A DNA stretch of 64,000 nt, from NCBI GenBank assembly GCA_964235485.1, contig CAXSAZ010000006.1:1-64000 (forward strand), written 5' to 3'. Under the pieces are notes generated by a model. The model was not told where the DNA came from. It did not search any database and worked only from the letters and a program-made list of their open reading frames with translations. The position numbers and the translations under genes were made by a program. Source of the stretch: CAHJXG01 sp964235485. GTDB taxonomy: Bacteria > Pseudomonadota > Alphaproteobacteria > Acetobacterales > Acetobacteraceae. Within the stretch, counting starts at the first letter, position 1; each line of letters starts with the position of its first letter. Below are positions 50,815 through 59,843 of the stretch, one piece after another.

Positions 50815-51972
50815 TCAGTTCTTCGGGGCCTTTTCCTTGCCCTTGCCCGGATTGGACGTGTTCACCAACTCCGGCGGCTTCTGGGCCGAAAGCGTTTGCT
50901 CCTGGCTCGCGGTGTCGATCCGCTTGCTCCGCGTGAACGGCTCAAGCTTCTCCGGCTTGCCGCTTTTCAGCGCGCGGAAGATGCCTTCCAGGACGCGGAC
51001 GTCGGCGTATCCCTCTTCCCCGTCAGGCTCCGGGTCCTTGTCGTTCAGGATGCAGTCGGAGAAATACTTCAACTCGCCGCCGAAGTGGTCGGTGTTCTTG
51101 AAGCTCTTGTGGCTTTTCTTCTCGCCGACCGTGACCGTCTGCTCCAAGGGCTGGCCGTACATGTATGCCGGGTTCAGGTACACGCTGCCCTTGGTGCCGA
51201 CGGCGAAGAAGGCGTCAAGGGTGTTGGCGTAGTACGACACCGTGAACTGCGCGAGGCGGTTGCCGGGGAAGCGCAGCGTGACGGCAACCGTGTCGTCGAA
51301 ATCCCCCAGCCCGGCTTCGGGGTGCCGGGTCCCCACCGCGGAGACGACCTCCTCCGGCTCGCCGCCGAAGACGTAGCGCGCGGCGTTCACGGGATACGGC
51401 CCCATGTCGAGCACGGGACCGGCCAGGTCGCCGTTCTGCGCGCGGTGGTTCTCCGGGTCCACCATCTGGGCAAAGGTGGAGGTGAACAAGGTGACATCGC
51501 CGATGTCGCCGCTCCGCACCGTGTCGATTGTGGACAGCGTCGCAGGCTCGAAGTGGAGCCGGTAGGCCACCATCAGCTTGGCCGATGACGCCTTTGCGGC
51601 GTCCAGGATTTCCCCGGCCTTGGCCGTGGACACTTCCAGCGGCTTCTCGGCCAGCACGTGGATGCCCGCTTTCAGGGCCGGGACTGCGAACTCGGCATGG
51701 CGCCAGTTCGGCGTGGCCAGATAGATCGCGTCCACGGTGCCGGAGCGGAGCATCTCCTCGAACCGGTCATAATGGTAGCTCATCGTCACGCCGTACTGCT
51801 CGCCCACCAGGCGGGCCTTCTCGGCGTCGCCGGTCACGAAGGCGACCACCTCGGAGTTGCCGGTGTGCTTGACGCCGGGCAGCATCGCTTCCTGCGTGAT
51901 GTCGCCCAAGCCCACGAGCGCATAGCGGACCTTCTTGCCCGACGTGATCCCCAAAGACGACAGAATGCTCAT
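50815..51972 (-). CDS. Gfo/Idh/MocA-family oxidoreductase
   Basis: 385 residues. The Rossmann motif VRYALVGLGDITQEAMLPG near residue 15 binds NAD(P), AEKPLE holds the catalytic Lys (E-K-P), and the C-terminal domain reads DMGPYPVNAARYVFGGEPE and YYANTLDAFFAVGTKG. It would oxidise or reduce a sugar or sugar-derived carbonyl. The start at 51972 (MSILSSLG) is preferred over an upstream in-frame codon at 52056. Lies just upstream of the MFS gene on the same strand, with a sugar-acid theme. Confidence 0.87.
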   Translation of the reverse strand: MSILSSLGITSGKKVRYALVGLGDITQEAMLPGVKHTGNSEVVAFVTGDAEKARLVGEQYGVTMSYHYDRFEEMLRSGTVDAIYLATPNWRHAEFAVPALKAGIHVLAEKPLEVSTAKAGEILDAAKASSAKLMVAYRLHFEPATLSTIDTVRSGDIGDVTLFTSTFAQMVDPENHRAQNGDLAGPVLDMGPYPVNAARYVFGGEPEEVVSAVGTRHPEAGLGDFDDTVAVTLRFPGNRLAQFTVSYYANTLDAFFAVGTKGSVYLNPAYMYGQPLEQTVTVGEKKSHKSFKNTDHFGGELKYFSDCILNDKDPEPDGEEGYADVRVLEGIFRALKSGKPEKLEPFTRSKRIDTASQEQTLSAQKPPELVNTSNPGKGKEKAPKN

Positions 51973-52009
51973 TCCTGAACTCCGATCAGCACGGAGGGGG
52001 CTGGCGGTG

Positions 52010-52156
52010 CCCCTTTCCCCGTATGTGAAGCGCCGCTCGCCGGCGCTGATGTCCAACCGTTCGCGCTTGGCTGCCGCCGTGACCAGCCCGTTCTACGCTT
52101 CGGTGCTCCGACAGTTCACCGCGGCGCTGCAGGACGCGGGCCAGCGGTCGCGCTGA
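52010..52156 (+). pseudogene. Possible LacI-family regulator remnant
   Basis: RRSPALMSNRSRLAAAVTSP and FYASVLRQFTAALQDAGQR resemble the hinge and first effector-domain strand of LacI regulators (A-x-S-L-M-x-x-R-S-x-L-V...N/S-P-F-Y...L...L-x-x-x-G). Neither the HTH nor the rest of the sensor domain is present. It is divergent from the oxidoreductase gene, a place where a LacI regulator would be expected. Confidence 0.4.
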
Positions 52157-52573
52157 TCCGGGCCGATGGCCCCAGCGTCCCGGCGGCCTGTGTTGCGAAG
52201 TTGCAACGCTTGCGGCCCAGCGTGAATTCAAGCGGATGCGCCGCTTGCATCGCACAGGCAAGAGGCGCATGTTGCACTGCACAATAGATGGAAGCGTCCT
52301 TCCGACGAGGCCGGGCCAAGCCCGATGTGGAAAGGACAAGCAGTTGCACCAAAGTCAGTTGTCCCGCGAAGCGAGCATGGCTCCATGACTTCGCAGCGGT
52401 TTGGGTCCGCCCGGCGGCTTGGCATCAATGCCCCGAAAGCGCCGCTGACGGACGCAGGAACTCACTGAGCCTGCATTGGCTGCACGCGGCCTCGCGTGCG
52501 CCCTGAAACAATAGAAACGGAAACGTCCTTCAGCGCGGCCTGTACTGGCTGCACATCGAGAAGGACTTGAACA
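52157..52573. other. Intergenic region without supported genes
   Basis: About 417 bp. Slightly lower G+C than its surroundings. No reading frame with a recognisable product. It ends with AGAAGGA before the 53-residue gene. Confidence 0.5.
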
Positions 52574-52735
52574 ATGAATATCTTAGAACATTACGGCACG
52601 GCCATGCTGCAGCAGCACGAGGGCAGCCAACAGCTCGCTTCTGCGCTGGCCAACAGCGTGCGGGTTTGGCTTCGACGCTTGCCGAAGCTGCTGGCCGGAA
52701 CCTTTCACCGCGCTCCGACCGCACCCTCGTCCTGA
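52574..52735 (+). CDS. Small basic protein, 53 residues
   Basis: MNILEHYGTAMLQQHEGSQQ followed by LASALANSVRVWLRRLPKLL and a short Pro-rich tail. ATG at 52574 follows AGAAGGA. A short amphipathic helix with a VWLRRLPK motif is common in small DUF1127-type proteins, and a true DUF1127 gene follows 200 bp downstream on the same strand. Unproven as a gene, but the start signal and context support it. Confidence 0.5.
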   Translation: MNILEHYGTAMLQQHEGSQQLASALANSVRVWLRRLPKLLAGTFHRAPTAPSS

Positions 52736-52932
52736 CCGCGGGCCGTCATGCGGCCGCCCAGCCCGGCCCCCGCGTCCGCGCAGGCTGCGCCTGACCGGGC
52801 AGGACATGCTTGGCTGGGCCGCATTGTTCAGCCCTGCTTTAACGGATCATTACATTCTACACTTGTATCTTACCATGCGGCCCTTCAGTCAGTTGGCGTT
52901 GAAGGGTCCGCCCACTGCAAAGGAACTCTCTC

Positions 52933-53166
52933 ATGGCTACCCTCTCAGCTTTGCTGCCGAGCACAATGGCGTTCCGCGGCGTTTCCGCGCTCAAGCTCAA
53001 GCAGCGCGAGCTCAGCCTCAAGTGGCAGCGCGCAAAGGCGGAGCGCGAGCGGATCCTCCGCATCACGCAGGAACTCGAACGGTGCGACGACCGCCATCTG
53101 GCTGACCTTGGCCTGAGCCGCGCCGACATCCCCGATGTCGCCCGGGGCACGTATCGCCACGGATGA
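52933..53166 (+). CDS. DUF1127-domain small protein
   Basis: 77 residues. The C-terminal half holds the DUF1127 block ELERCDDRHLADLGLSRADI and PDVARG. In alphaproteobacteria such small Arg-rich proteins take part in RNA turnover and adjustment of phosphate and C1 metabolism. The ATG at 52933 follows AAGGAACTCTCTC. Single gene with its own promoter region of about 200 bp. Confidence 0.85.
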   Translation: MATLSALLPSTMAFRGVSALKLKQRELSLKWQRAKAERERILRITQELERCDDRHLADLGLSRADIPDVARGTYRHG

Positions 53167-53292
53167 CCAAAGCCGGCAGGCCCGGCCGCCCCCATCGCGG
53201 CCGGGCCGAACGCCGCGCCAAACCCCGTTGAAGCGGTCCCGCCCCGCCGGTCCCGCCCCTTGAGGTGGATCGCGACGGGACGGCCGCGGGCC

Positions 53293-55950
53293 TCAGCACC
53301 CCGCCCGCAACGCCAGCAGGGACCGCCTCGCCGCGTGCCGCTGCAAGCGGTCCAGGGCCAGCCCCGCCTGGTGCGCGCCGAGGGCGCGGTGGCTCTCGAA
53401 CTGGGCCTCGGTGAACCATTGCTCGGTGGTCGCCTCGTTGGGAAAGCTGCGGTCCTGCGCGCCGTAGGCCCGCACGTCCGCCGGCTCGTTCCCGGTCAGC
53501 ACCGGCCTCAGCACCAGCAGCACGCCGCGCGCCCCGTCGGGGTAGCGGATCAGGCCCAGGCTCAGGCCGTCCGCGCCCGGGCCGGCGCGCTCCATGCGGA
53601 CCTGCACCCCCATGTCGATCCGCGCCTTGCCGATGGCGGCGCCCAGGTCCGCCTGCCCGCCACCCGGGTCCCGCGTCGCATCGACCACGGCGATCAGCCG
53701 GCAGCGCCGGCGCAGCATCTCGTACAGGCCCAGGTTGTCGAAGTGCCCGCCGTCCGAAAGGTAAACGTAGTCGCGGTCGTCATCCGTCTGCGCCAACAAC
53801 TCGTCCAGCAGCATCCGCCATCCCGGCGCGGGCCGGTCGGACGCGCGTTGCGGGCGTGCCGGGTTGGGCAGCCAGGCGCCGAGGCGCACGTTGAACAACG
53901 TCATGATGAACGCCGTCAGGCCCGACGAGTGGTAGCCCCAGTTCGGGCTGACCGCGGCGCCGGACACCGCCATCGCCGTGCCCAGGGAGATGCCGTCGGA
54001 CCCCGATCCGCCATACCGGCCGGTCGCGACGTACTGGCCGGACCGGCGGTCGAGGTGGGCCGCCCCGCAATGCAGCGGCGTCAGCGTGAACGGCGCGGCC
54101 TTGCGGTCCGCCCAGTCGGCCCGCCGCGACGCGCTCAGGTTCAGCGTGACGTTGATCACCGGGAACAGGCACCGGGGTCCCCCATCCGCCATCAGCGCGC
54201 CCAGCGGCGGGTTGTCGCCCGGGTCGAACCCGGTGAACGGGTCGGGGTGGCGCGGATCGTCGCCCGGCCCGGAGTCGGACGGCTCCGCCCGTGCCGGCCC
54301 GACAAAGGCCCGCACGAGCCGGTCCCGGTAAACGCCGTGCATTGAGAAGCGGTTGGTCCGAATCCAATTGTCGGCGCAGTAAAGGACGAGCAGCATGGCG
54401 CCGCCGAACGCGGCTTGGGCGCCCGCCATCCAGATCAGCGGGTTGCCGTATCCCTCGGCGACGATCCGCTCCTGCAGCCGCGTCAGCACGGTGGCCACGA
54501 CCACGCTGGACCCGGCGAGCACCGCGGCCGCGAAGACCAGCGAGGCGGCGCGCAGCAACAGGTCCCAGGTGATCGGCTTGGGCTTGCCGCTCAGCAGCGC
54601 ATCGACCCGGCTGAACGCCTGCTTGGCCAGCCAGGCCGACGCCGGCCCGACGGCGAGCGCCGCGAGCAGCGCAGGCTGCAGCGGCATGATCCGGGATGCC
54701 GGGTCGATCAGCAGGCGCTCCAGCGTCAGCGCGCAGAACGCAACGGCGCCCCACGCCAAGCCGATGCGCAGCCGCATGGCCGTGATGCGCGCCATCCACT
54801 CGACATCCAGGTCGGAGAGCGCATCGGCCGCATGACGGCTCCAGGGCGTGCCGGGCGCGCCGCGCAGCCCGGCATGGACCGCGGACAGCACGGCGCAGGA
54901 CAGCAGCAGCCAGGCCGGCCCCGCGATCACCATGACCTCCCCGGCCCGGTTGTCCGGCAGCGCCTGCGCGATCAGCAGCCCGGCGTGGATCATGCCCGCC
55001 CCGGCAAGGCTGGCCAGGCACCATGGGAAGAGGTTGTTCCAGTACGACGGCCCCGCGGTCCGCGTGACGGCCGCGACGAGGTATCCGGCAATGCTGCCCC
55101 CGGCGAACAGCAGCGGCAGCGCCCCGCGCGCCCAGGCCGGCCCCTGCAGCACCCAGCCCCAGACCGGCGCCATCGCAAAGGGAATGCAGAACGCCCAAAC
55201 CAGCGAGGGCACGACGATGCGGCGCAGGATGGCCCGTGACGCCCAATAATCCGGCACCCCAGCCCGGCGCGGGCGGCGGCTCGGCAGGCCCTTGCAGGAC
55301 TCCACGCTGCCCCACCCCAACCCCAGCAGCCCCGCCAGCAGGAACAGGAACGCGACCACCACGGACGGCTGCAGATGAAGGGGCGCCAAGGCCCGCTGCG
55401 GCCCGTCCGGGACGCCTTGCAACACGAAGAACCCGGTGCGCGCCGCCACCGCAAGCAGCGCCGCCAGCAGGAACAGCGGCCCGAACACCAGCCAGTTCAG
55501 CAGGACGTTGCGCAGGTAGATCGCAACCCCGGCCCAGCCGTCGAGCGACATCAGCCCGCCATTGGGCGTCAGCCAGTTGGTGTAGCGGCGCAGCCGCTGC
55601 AGCTCCGGCGGGTCCTGCCCGGGCGCGGCCGGGTCGCGTTGCGCCAGCCGGTCCTGCGCCGCCGCGGCGCCGTGCCGCCGGATGGTGGTTTGCAGCCAAG
55701 CGCCGATGTAGCCGCCGCCGGACACGGTGGACAGGTAATGGAACCCGGTGAGGCGCCCCGCGCGGGCCAAGGCTTGCAGCACGCCGAGGCAATAGGCCGC
55801 GCTGCGCACCCCGCCGCCGGACAGGCAAAGGGCATGGAGCCGGTCGGGCCGCGCCGCCGGGCCGAGCGCCGCAAGCTCGTACTGGAAGGCGGCCTCCCAA
55901 CTGATCGGCTTGGGAGCCTGTTCCGCTTGCGCCAGCCTTGTCATATCCAT
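53293..55950 (-). CDS. Patatin-like phospholipase with multiple membrane segments
   Basis: 885 residues. The patatin domain is split around a membrane part. Near the N-terminus LCLSGGGVRSAAYCLGVLQA is the oxyanion loop and FHYLSTVSGGGYIGAWLQTT carries the nucleophile Ser; the first Gly of the G-x-S-x-G motif is Thr, as in this large subfamily. Residues about 150-500 contain roughly eight hydrophobic segments. The catalytic Asp appears late as LSDGGHFDNLGLYEMLRRR. It is likely an integral membrane lipid hydrolase. Divergent from a small conserved gene, 34 bp away. Confidence 0.8.
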   Translation of the reverse strand: MDMTRLAQAEQAPKPISWEAAFQYELAALGPAARPDRLHALCLSGGGVRSAAYCLGVLQALARAGRLTGFHYLSTVSGGGYIGAWLQTTIRRHGAAAAQDRLAQRDPAAPGQDPPELQRLRRYTNWLTPNGGLMSLDGWAGVAIYLRNVLLNWLVFGPLFLLAALLAVAARTGFFVLQGVPDGPQRALAPLHLQPSVVVAFLFLLAGLLGLGWGSVESCKGLPSRRPRRAGVPDYWASRAILRRIVVPSLVWAFCIPFAMAPVWGWVLQGPAWARGALPLLFAGGSIAGYLVAAVTRTAGPSYWNNLFPWCLASLAGAGMIHAGLLIAQALPDNRAGEVMVIAGPAWLLLSCAVLSAVHAGLRGAPGTPWSRHAADALSDLDVEWMARITAMRLRIGLAWGAVAFCALTLERLLIDPASRIMPLQPALLAALAVGPASAWLAKQAFSRVDALLSGKPKPITWDLLLRAASLVFAAAVLAGSSVVVATVLTRLQERIVAEGYGNPLIWMAGAQAAFGGAMLLVLYCADNWIRTNRFSMHGVYRDRLVRAFVGPARAEPSDSGPGDDPRHPDPFTGFDPGDNPPLGALMADGGPRCLFPVINVTLNLSASRRADWADRKAAPFTLTPLHCGAAHLDRRSGQYVATGRYGGSGSDGISLGTAMAVSGAAVSPNWGYHSSGLTAFIMTLFNVRLGAWLPNPARPQRASDRPAPGWRMLLDELLAQTDDDRDYVYLSDGGHFDNLGLYEMLRRRCRLIAVVDATRDPGGGQADLGAAIGKARIDMGVQVRMERAGPGADGLSLGLIRYPDGARGVLLVLRPVLTGNEPADVRAYGAQDRSFPNEATTEQWFTEAQFESHRALGAHQAGLALDRLQRHAARRSLLALRAGC

Positions 55951-55984
55951 CGCTCGATGCCCCCTTTGCCTCCAACGTGACGCC

Positions 55985-56332
55985 GTGGCGCCCGACCAGG
56001 AACACGGGCCGACCCGCCACCCCGCGACCCCGGACGGCCGCTACTTCGTCGTGCGCGGCCGGTTGTGGCGCTGCACGAACCCGGCGCTCGACCCCGCGAC
56101 GCGGGTGGCGCTGACCCGGGAACTGATGTCCGCCCGGCGGGCGAAGGGGGCGGCGCTGCGCCGTGCGGATGCCGCAGCGACCGAGGCGGCACGGGCGCGC
56201 ATCGACGCGGCCAAGCGGAGCTTGGGCGAGCGCGGGCCGGTTTGGTGGACGGACGGCGCACCGGACTACAACCGTCGCATGGCGCGGGGCACGCCCTATG
56301 CCGCCTGGTTCGCGGCGCTTTCGGCCCGCTGA
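55985..56332 (+). CDS. Conserved hypothetical protein
   Basis: 115 residues from a GTG at 55985. ATPDGRYFVVRGRLWRCTNP, RARIDAAKRSLGERGPVWW and TDGAPDYNRRMARGTPYAAW form a compact conserved pattern I associate with proteobacterial proteins of unknown function often found as single genes. No signal or membrane segment. The 3' end overlaps the 3' end of the cyclase gene on the other strand by 37 bp. Confidence 0.7.
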   Translation: MAPDQEHGPTRHPATPDGRYFVVRGRLWRCTNPALDPATRVALTRELMSARRAKGAALRRADAAATEAARARIDAAKRSLGERGPVWWTDGAPDYNRRMARGTPYAAWFAALSAR

Positions 56333-59300
56333 GCCTCGCCGTCCGGCAGCGCGCGGCGCGACACGTTCGCGAGCCGCCGCGCCTCGGCAACGTCCGCCGT
56401 TGCTTCCCCTTCGGTGAACGGCGCCAGGGCATGGGCCAACAGGCCGGCAGCCTCCGCGCCGCGCCCGGAGCCGCGCCACAGCCGGGCGAGGCTGAGGCAG
56501 GCGCGCAGTTCCCACCCAGGCATGGCTTGGCGGTGGCTGGCACCGACGGCCTCTCGGAGCGTGGTCTCGGCCAGGTCGGCGCTGCCGCGCGCCGCCAGGA
56601 TGTCGCCCTTGATCCGCAGCAGTTCCGGCAGGCACCAACGTTCTTCCCGCCGCTCGGCCAGGCAAACCGCCCCCTCGGCGGTGGCGAGCGCCTCGTCCAG
56701 TTGCCCGGCCCGGCCCAGGGCCTCGGCAAAGGCGCCCTGATGCGCCGGCAGCCGTATGCCGGACCCCACCGCCTGGAACTCCAGCAGGCCCGCGCGGAAG
56801 TCCACGACCGCCGCGGCGAACGCGCCGCGCCCGGCCAGCACCTCGCCGCGGTAAGCGAGGGCATGGGCGTGCCAAAGGCCGAGCCGATGGTCCCGGGCAT
56901 GGCCGAGCAGCGTGTCCACCCACTGTTCCGCCAAGTTCCAATCGCCCCGGAGAATGGCAATCGGGCACGCGCCATAGGCGAGGGCAAACCCCAGCGAGTT
57001 GGCGTGCCCGCTCGCCCGTGCGGCCTCGATGGCGGCGAGGCTGGTTCGCGAGGCCGTGTCAGGATGCCCCTCGATCCATTGGATCGTCACCAGCGTTGCC
57101 AGCCCAGCCGTGCGCTGGTCCTGTCCGAACCGGTGCACCAGGGTCAGGGGACGGTGGCCGGCGGCGTCATGCAACCGAAGACTGGCCTCGATCTCGACGC
57201 GGCCCCCGGCATGGTCGCCCAGCAGGTAGCGCGTCGTGCCCAGGGTGCGGCGGGCGACAGCGGCCACGTCGCGGTCCCCCGTCTCGGTCGCGAGCCGCAG
57301 CAAGCGCGCTGCCAGGGACTCCGCCACGCGGTTCTCACCCAACTGGCAGTAGTAGGCGAACAGCCCGTAGAACGCGCGCGCCTGCTGCACGTTGTCGCCA
57401 AGCTGCTCCGCAAGGTCGCTCGCGCGCTGGAAGGCCTCGCCGGTTTCGGGCGCGGTGTAGCCCCGGCAGGCCATGAGCGGGATGCCGAGGCTGATCTGCA
57501 GCAGCATCTCGTGGCGGGCACGGGCCTCCCCCTCCGGCAGCGCCGCCAGCACCGCAAGGCCTTTGCGCAGGTGCCCGACCGCTTCAAGGTTCGCCGACCG
57601 CTCCACCGCGCGCCAGCCCGCGACGAGCCACAGCTCGACCGCCCGCTCGGCGAACCCCGCTTCCGTGTAATGGCGCGCCAGCACTTCCGGCTCGCGCTCG
57701 GCCAACCCGGGCGTGATGGCCTGCAGCGCCTCGGCGCAACGCGCGTGCAACTGCTGACGCCGGCTCAGCAGCAGCGTGCCGTAGGCCGCTTCCTGCACCA
57801 GGGCGTGCTTGAACGTGTAGGCGACGCCCGCCGGGCGCTGATGCTGGTGCATCAGCCCGGCGGCCACGAGCTGCTGCAACGCCCCATCGACCGCCCCGGC
57901 GTCCTGCGACGACAGCGCCGCCACGGCCGCGCGGGAAAATTCCCGCCCGATCACCGAGCCGACCTGCGCCAGCTCCTTGGCCGCGCCCAAATGGTCGAGC
58001 CGGGCGAGCAAGCTGTCCTGCAGCGTCGTCGGGATCGCCAGCGGCGGCAGCGGCCCGGCCAGGGCGTAGCCGTCCTCCGTCCGGCGCAGCAGCCCCGATT
58101 CCAGCACGGCCTTGGTCAGCTCCTCGACGAACAGCGGCACCCCGTCGGTCTTGCCGACGATCTGCTCCAGCACTTCCCTCGGCAGCCGCGCCCCGCCCGC
58201 CACGTTCTCCACCAGCGCGGCCGATTGGCGGCGGCCGATCCGGTTCAGCGCCAGCGCCGTCACCCCGGCGCGCCCCGCCCAGCCATGCTGGAAGTCGGGC
58301 CGGCAGGTCAGCAGCACCATGCAGCGGGACGCCGGCGCGCGCTCGATGCAAAGCTCCAGCAGTTCCAAGGTGGTCGGGTCGATCCAGTGGACATCCTCGA
58401 CCAGGAACAGGATCGGCTTGCCCCCGCCGGTCAGCAGCTCGGCCAACAGCCCGAGCAGCCGTTCCTTCTGCTGCTCCGGCGACCATGCGGGCGCGTCGGT
58501 GGGTTTCGCTTGGGCGGGAAATTCCAGCAGCGCCGCCAGCAGCGGCAGGCCCGCGCGCACGGCCTCCGACCTCGCGGCGGCCCAACGTTCCAGCTTGTCC
58601 CACCGCGCATCGGCCGGGTCGTCCGGGCCGATGGCGCAGGCGCGCTGCAGGTGGGCGACCGCCGGCCGCAGCGCGCTGTTGCCGTCGAACGGCGAGCATT
58701 GGTAACGCACGGTGCAGTGGCGCCCTCCGGCCACGACCTGCTCGCACAAGGCCTGGCTGAGCCGCGACTTGCCGATGCCGGCCTCGCCGGACAACACCAC
58801 CGCCTGGCCGTCGCCCGCCCGCGCCAATTCCCAGCGGTCCAGCAGCAGGGCCAGTTCCTGATCGCGGCCGACCAGCGCCGCAGCGCCCGCCGGGTGGGTT
58901 GCCTCGAACCGCGTCGCGGCCGCCCGCTTCGCCGTGATGCGCCACACCTGCTCCGCGGCCGGCAGGCCCTTCAGCGTGCACGCGCCCAGCGCCTCGAACT
59001 CGAACAGCCCGGCAATCAGCCGGTGCGTGCCGGTTGCCACGACCACCGTGCCCGGCGCCGCGCAGGCCTGCAGGCGCGCCGCAAGCTGGACGGTTTGCCC
59101 GACCACGGGATGCTCGTTCACCCCGCCCCGCAGCACCCGGCCGCGCGTGACCACGAGGCCGCTGGCAATGCCGATCCGCACGGCCAGCGGCGTGCCGAGC
59201 GGCGCGGGTAGCCGCCCCACGGCCTCGGCCACGCCCAGCCCGGCCCACGCCGCCCGCTCCGCCGCGTCCTCGCTGGCCCGCGGATAGCCGAAATAGGCCA

Positions 59301-59688
59301 GCACGCCATCGCCGAAGAAGTGCTCCACGAAGCCGTCGAAGCGGGCGATCTCGCCGGCGCACAGGTCCTGGTAGTCGCGCAGCAGCCGCTCCATGCGCTC
59401 CGGGTCCAGCGCCGCCGTGAGCGCGGTGGAGCCGACGAGGTCGCAGAACATCACGGTGAGCTGCCGCCGTTCAGTCGGCGGCTCCGGCACGGCGGGCGGC
59501 GCGGTGTCCGGCGCGGCGCCGGCCAAGGCCGCCATCAACTTGCGCCGATGGCCGAGCGACAGGCCAATCTCCTTGAGGTCGGCCTCCGACAGCAGGCGCA
59601 GCGCCGCGAGGTCCACGTCGTTCGCGGCAAAGGCGGGGCCGTAACGCTGCAAGCCGAGCGCTTCCAGCAAAAAGGCAAGCTCATCCAT
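56296..59688 (-). CDS. SAM-adenylate cyclase-AAA ATPase-TPR signalling protein
   Basis: 1130 residues. A SAM domain (1-60, FLLEALGLQRYGPAFAANDV) is followed by a class III nucleotide cyclase domain (about 75-225, TVMFCDLVGSTALTAALDPE and FVEHFFGDGVLAYFGYP with the metal-binding Asp pair), an AAA/NB-ARC-like ATPase with Walker A GEAGIGKSRLSQAL and Walker B ILFLVEDVHWID, and a C-terminal run of TPR-like helices (about 620-1110). This layout is common in alphaproteobacterial and actinobacterial putative cAMP-linked regulators. Soluble. The regulator's signal is unknown. Confidence 0.88.
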   Translation of the reverse strand: MDELAFLLEALGLQRYGPAFAANDVDLAALRLLSEADLKEIGLSLGHRRKLMAALAGAAPDTAPPAVPEPPTERRQLTVMFCDLVGSTALTAALDPERMERLLRDYQDLCAGEIARFDGFVEHFFGDGVLAYFGYPRASEDAAERAAWAGLGVAEAVGRLPAPLGTPLAVRIGIASGLVVTRGRVLRGGVNEHPVVGQTVQLAARLQACAAPGTVVVATGTHRLIAGLFEFEALGACTLKGLPAAEQVWRITAKRAAATRFEATHPAGAAALVGRDQELALLLDRWELARAGDGQAVVLSGEAGIGKSRLSQALCEQVVAGGRHCTVRYQCSPFDGNSALRPAVAHLQRACAIGPDDPADARWDKLERWAAARSEAVRAGLPLLAALLEFPAQAKPTDAPAWSPEQQKERLLGLLAELLTGGGKPILFLVEDVHWIDPTTLELLELCIERAPASRCMVLLTCRPDFQHGWAGRAGVTALALNRIGRRQSAALVENVAGGARLPREVLEQIVGKTDGVPLFVEELTKAVLESGLLRRTEDGYALAGPLPPLAIPTTLQDSLLARLDHLGAAKELAQVGSVIGREFSRAAVAALSSQDAGAVDGALQQLVAAGLMHQHQRPAGVAYTFKHALVQEAAYGTLLLSRRQQLHARCAEALQAITPGLAEREPEVLARHYTEAGFAERAVELWLVAGWRAVERSANLEAVGHLRKGLAVLAALPEGEARARHEMLLQISLGIPLMACRGYTAPETGEAFQRASDLAEQLGDNVQQARAFYGLFAYYCQLGENRVAESLAARLLRLATETGDRDVAAVARRTLGTTRYLLGDHAGGRVEIEASLRLHDAAGHRPLTLVHRFGQDQRTAGLATLVTIQWIEGHPDTASRTSLAAIEAARASGHANSLGFALAYGACPIAILRGDWNLAEQWVDTLLGHARDHRLGLWHAHALAYRGEVLAGRGAFAAAVVDFRAGLLEFQAVGSGIRLPAHQGAFAEALGRAGQLDEALATAEGAVCLAERREERWCLPELLRIKGDILAARGSADLAETTLREAVGASHRQAMPGWELRACLSLARLWRGSGRGAEAAGLLAHALAPFTEGEATADVAEARRLANVSRRALPDGEAQRAESAANQAA

Positions 59689-59843
59689 GGGCGTGGCGGA
59701 TGCTTGCGGGACGGGCGCGGAAGGGCATGGATGGCTCGCTGTTCAAAACAGGTGAACGTTGCGCCGCAACGCCGGCACTGCTGTGACGCAGGTCACAGGA
59801 TACCGGGGTACGCCATCGCATACTGCGCACAGTCAAGGGAGGG

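Noticed and set aside
53780..56968. 1062-codon minus-strand frame overlapping the patatin and cyclase genes
   Set aside because: Arg/Gly-rich out-of-frame translation that crosses two real genes.
56065..59211. 1048-codon open frame on the + strand opposite the cyclase-ATPase gene
   Set aside because: Low-complexity shadow frame of a GC-rich gene; all motifs are on the minus strand.
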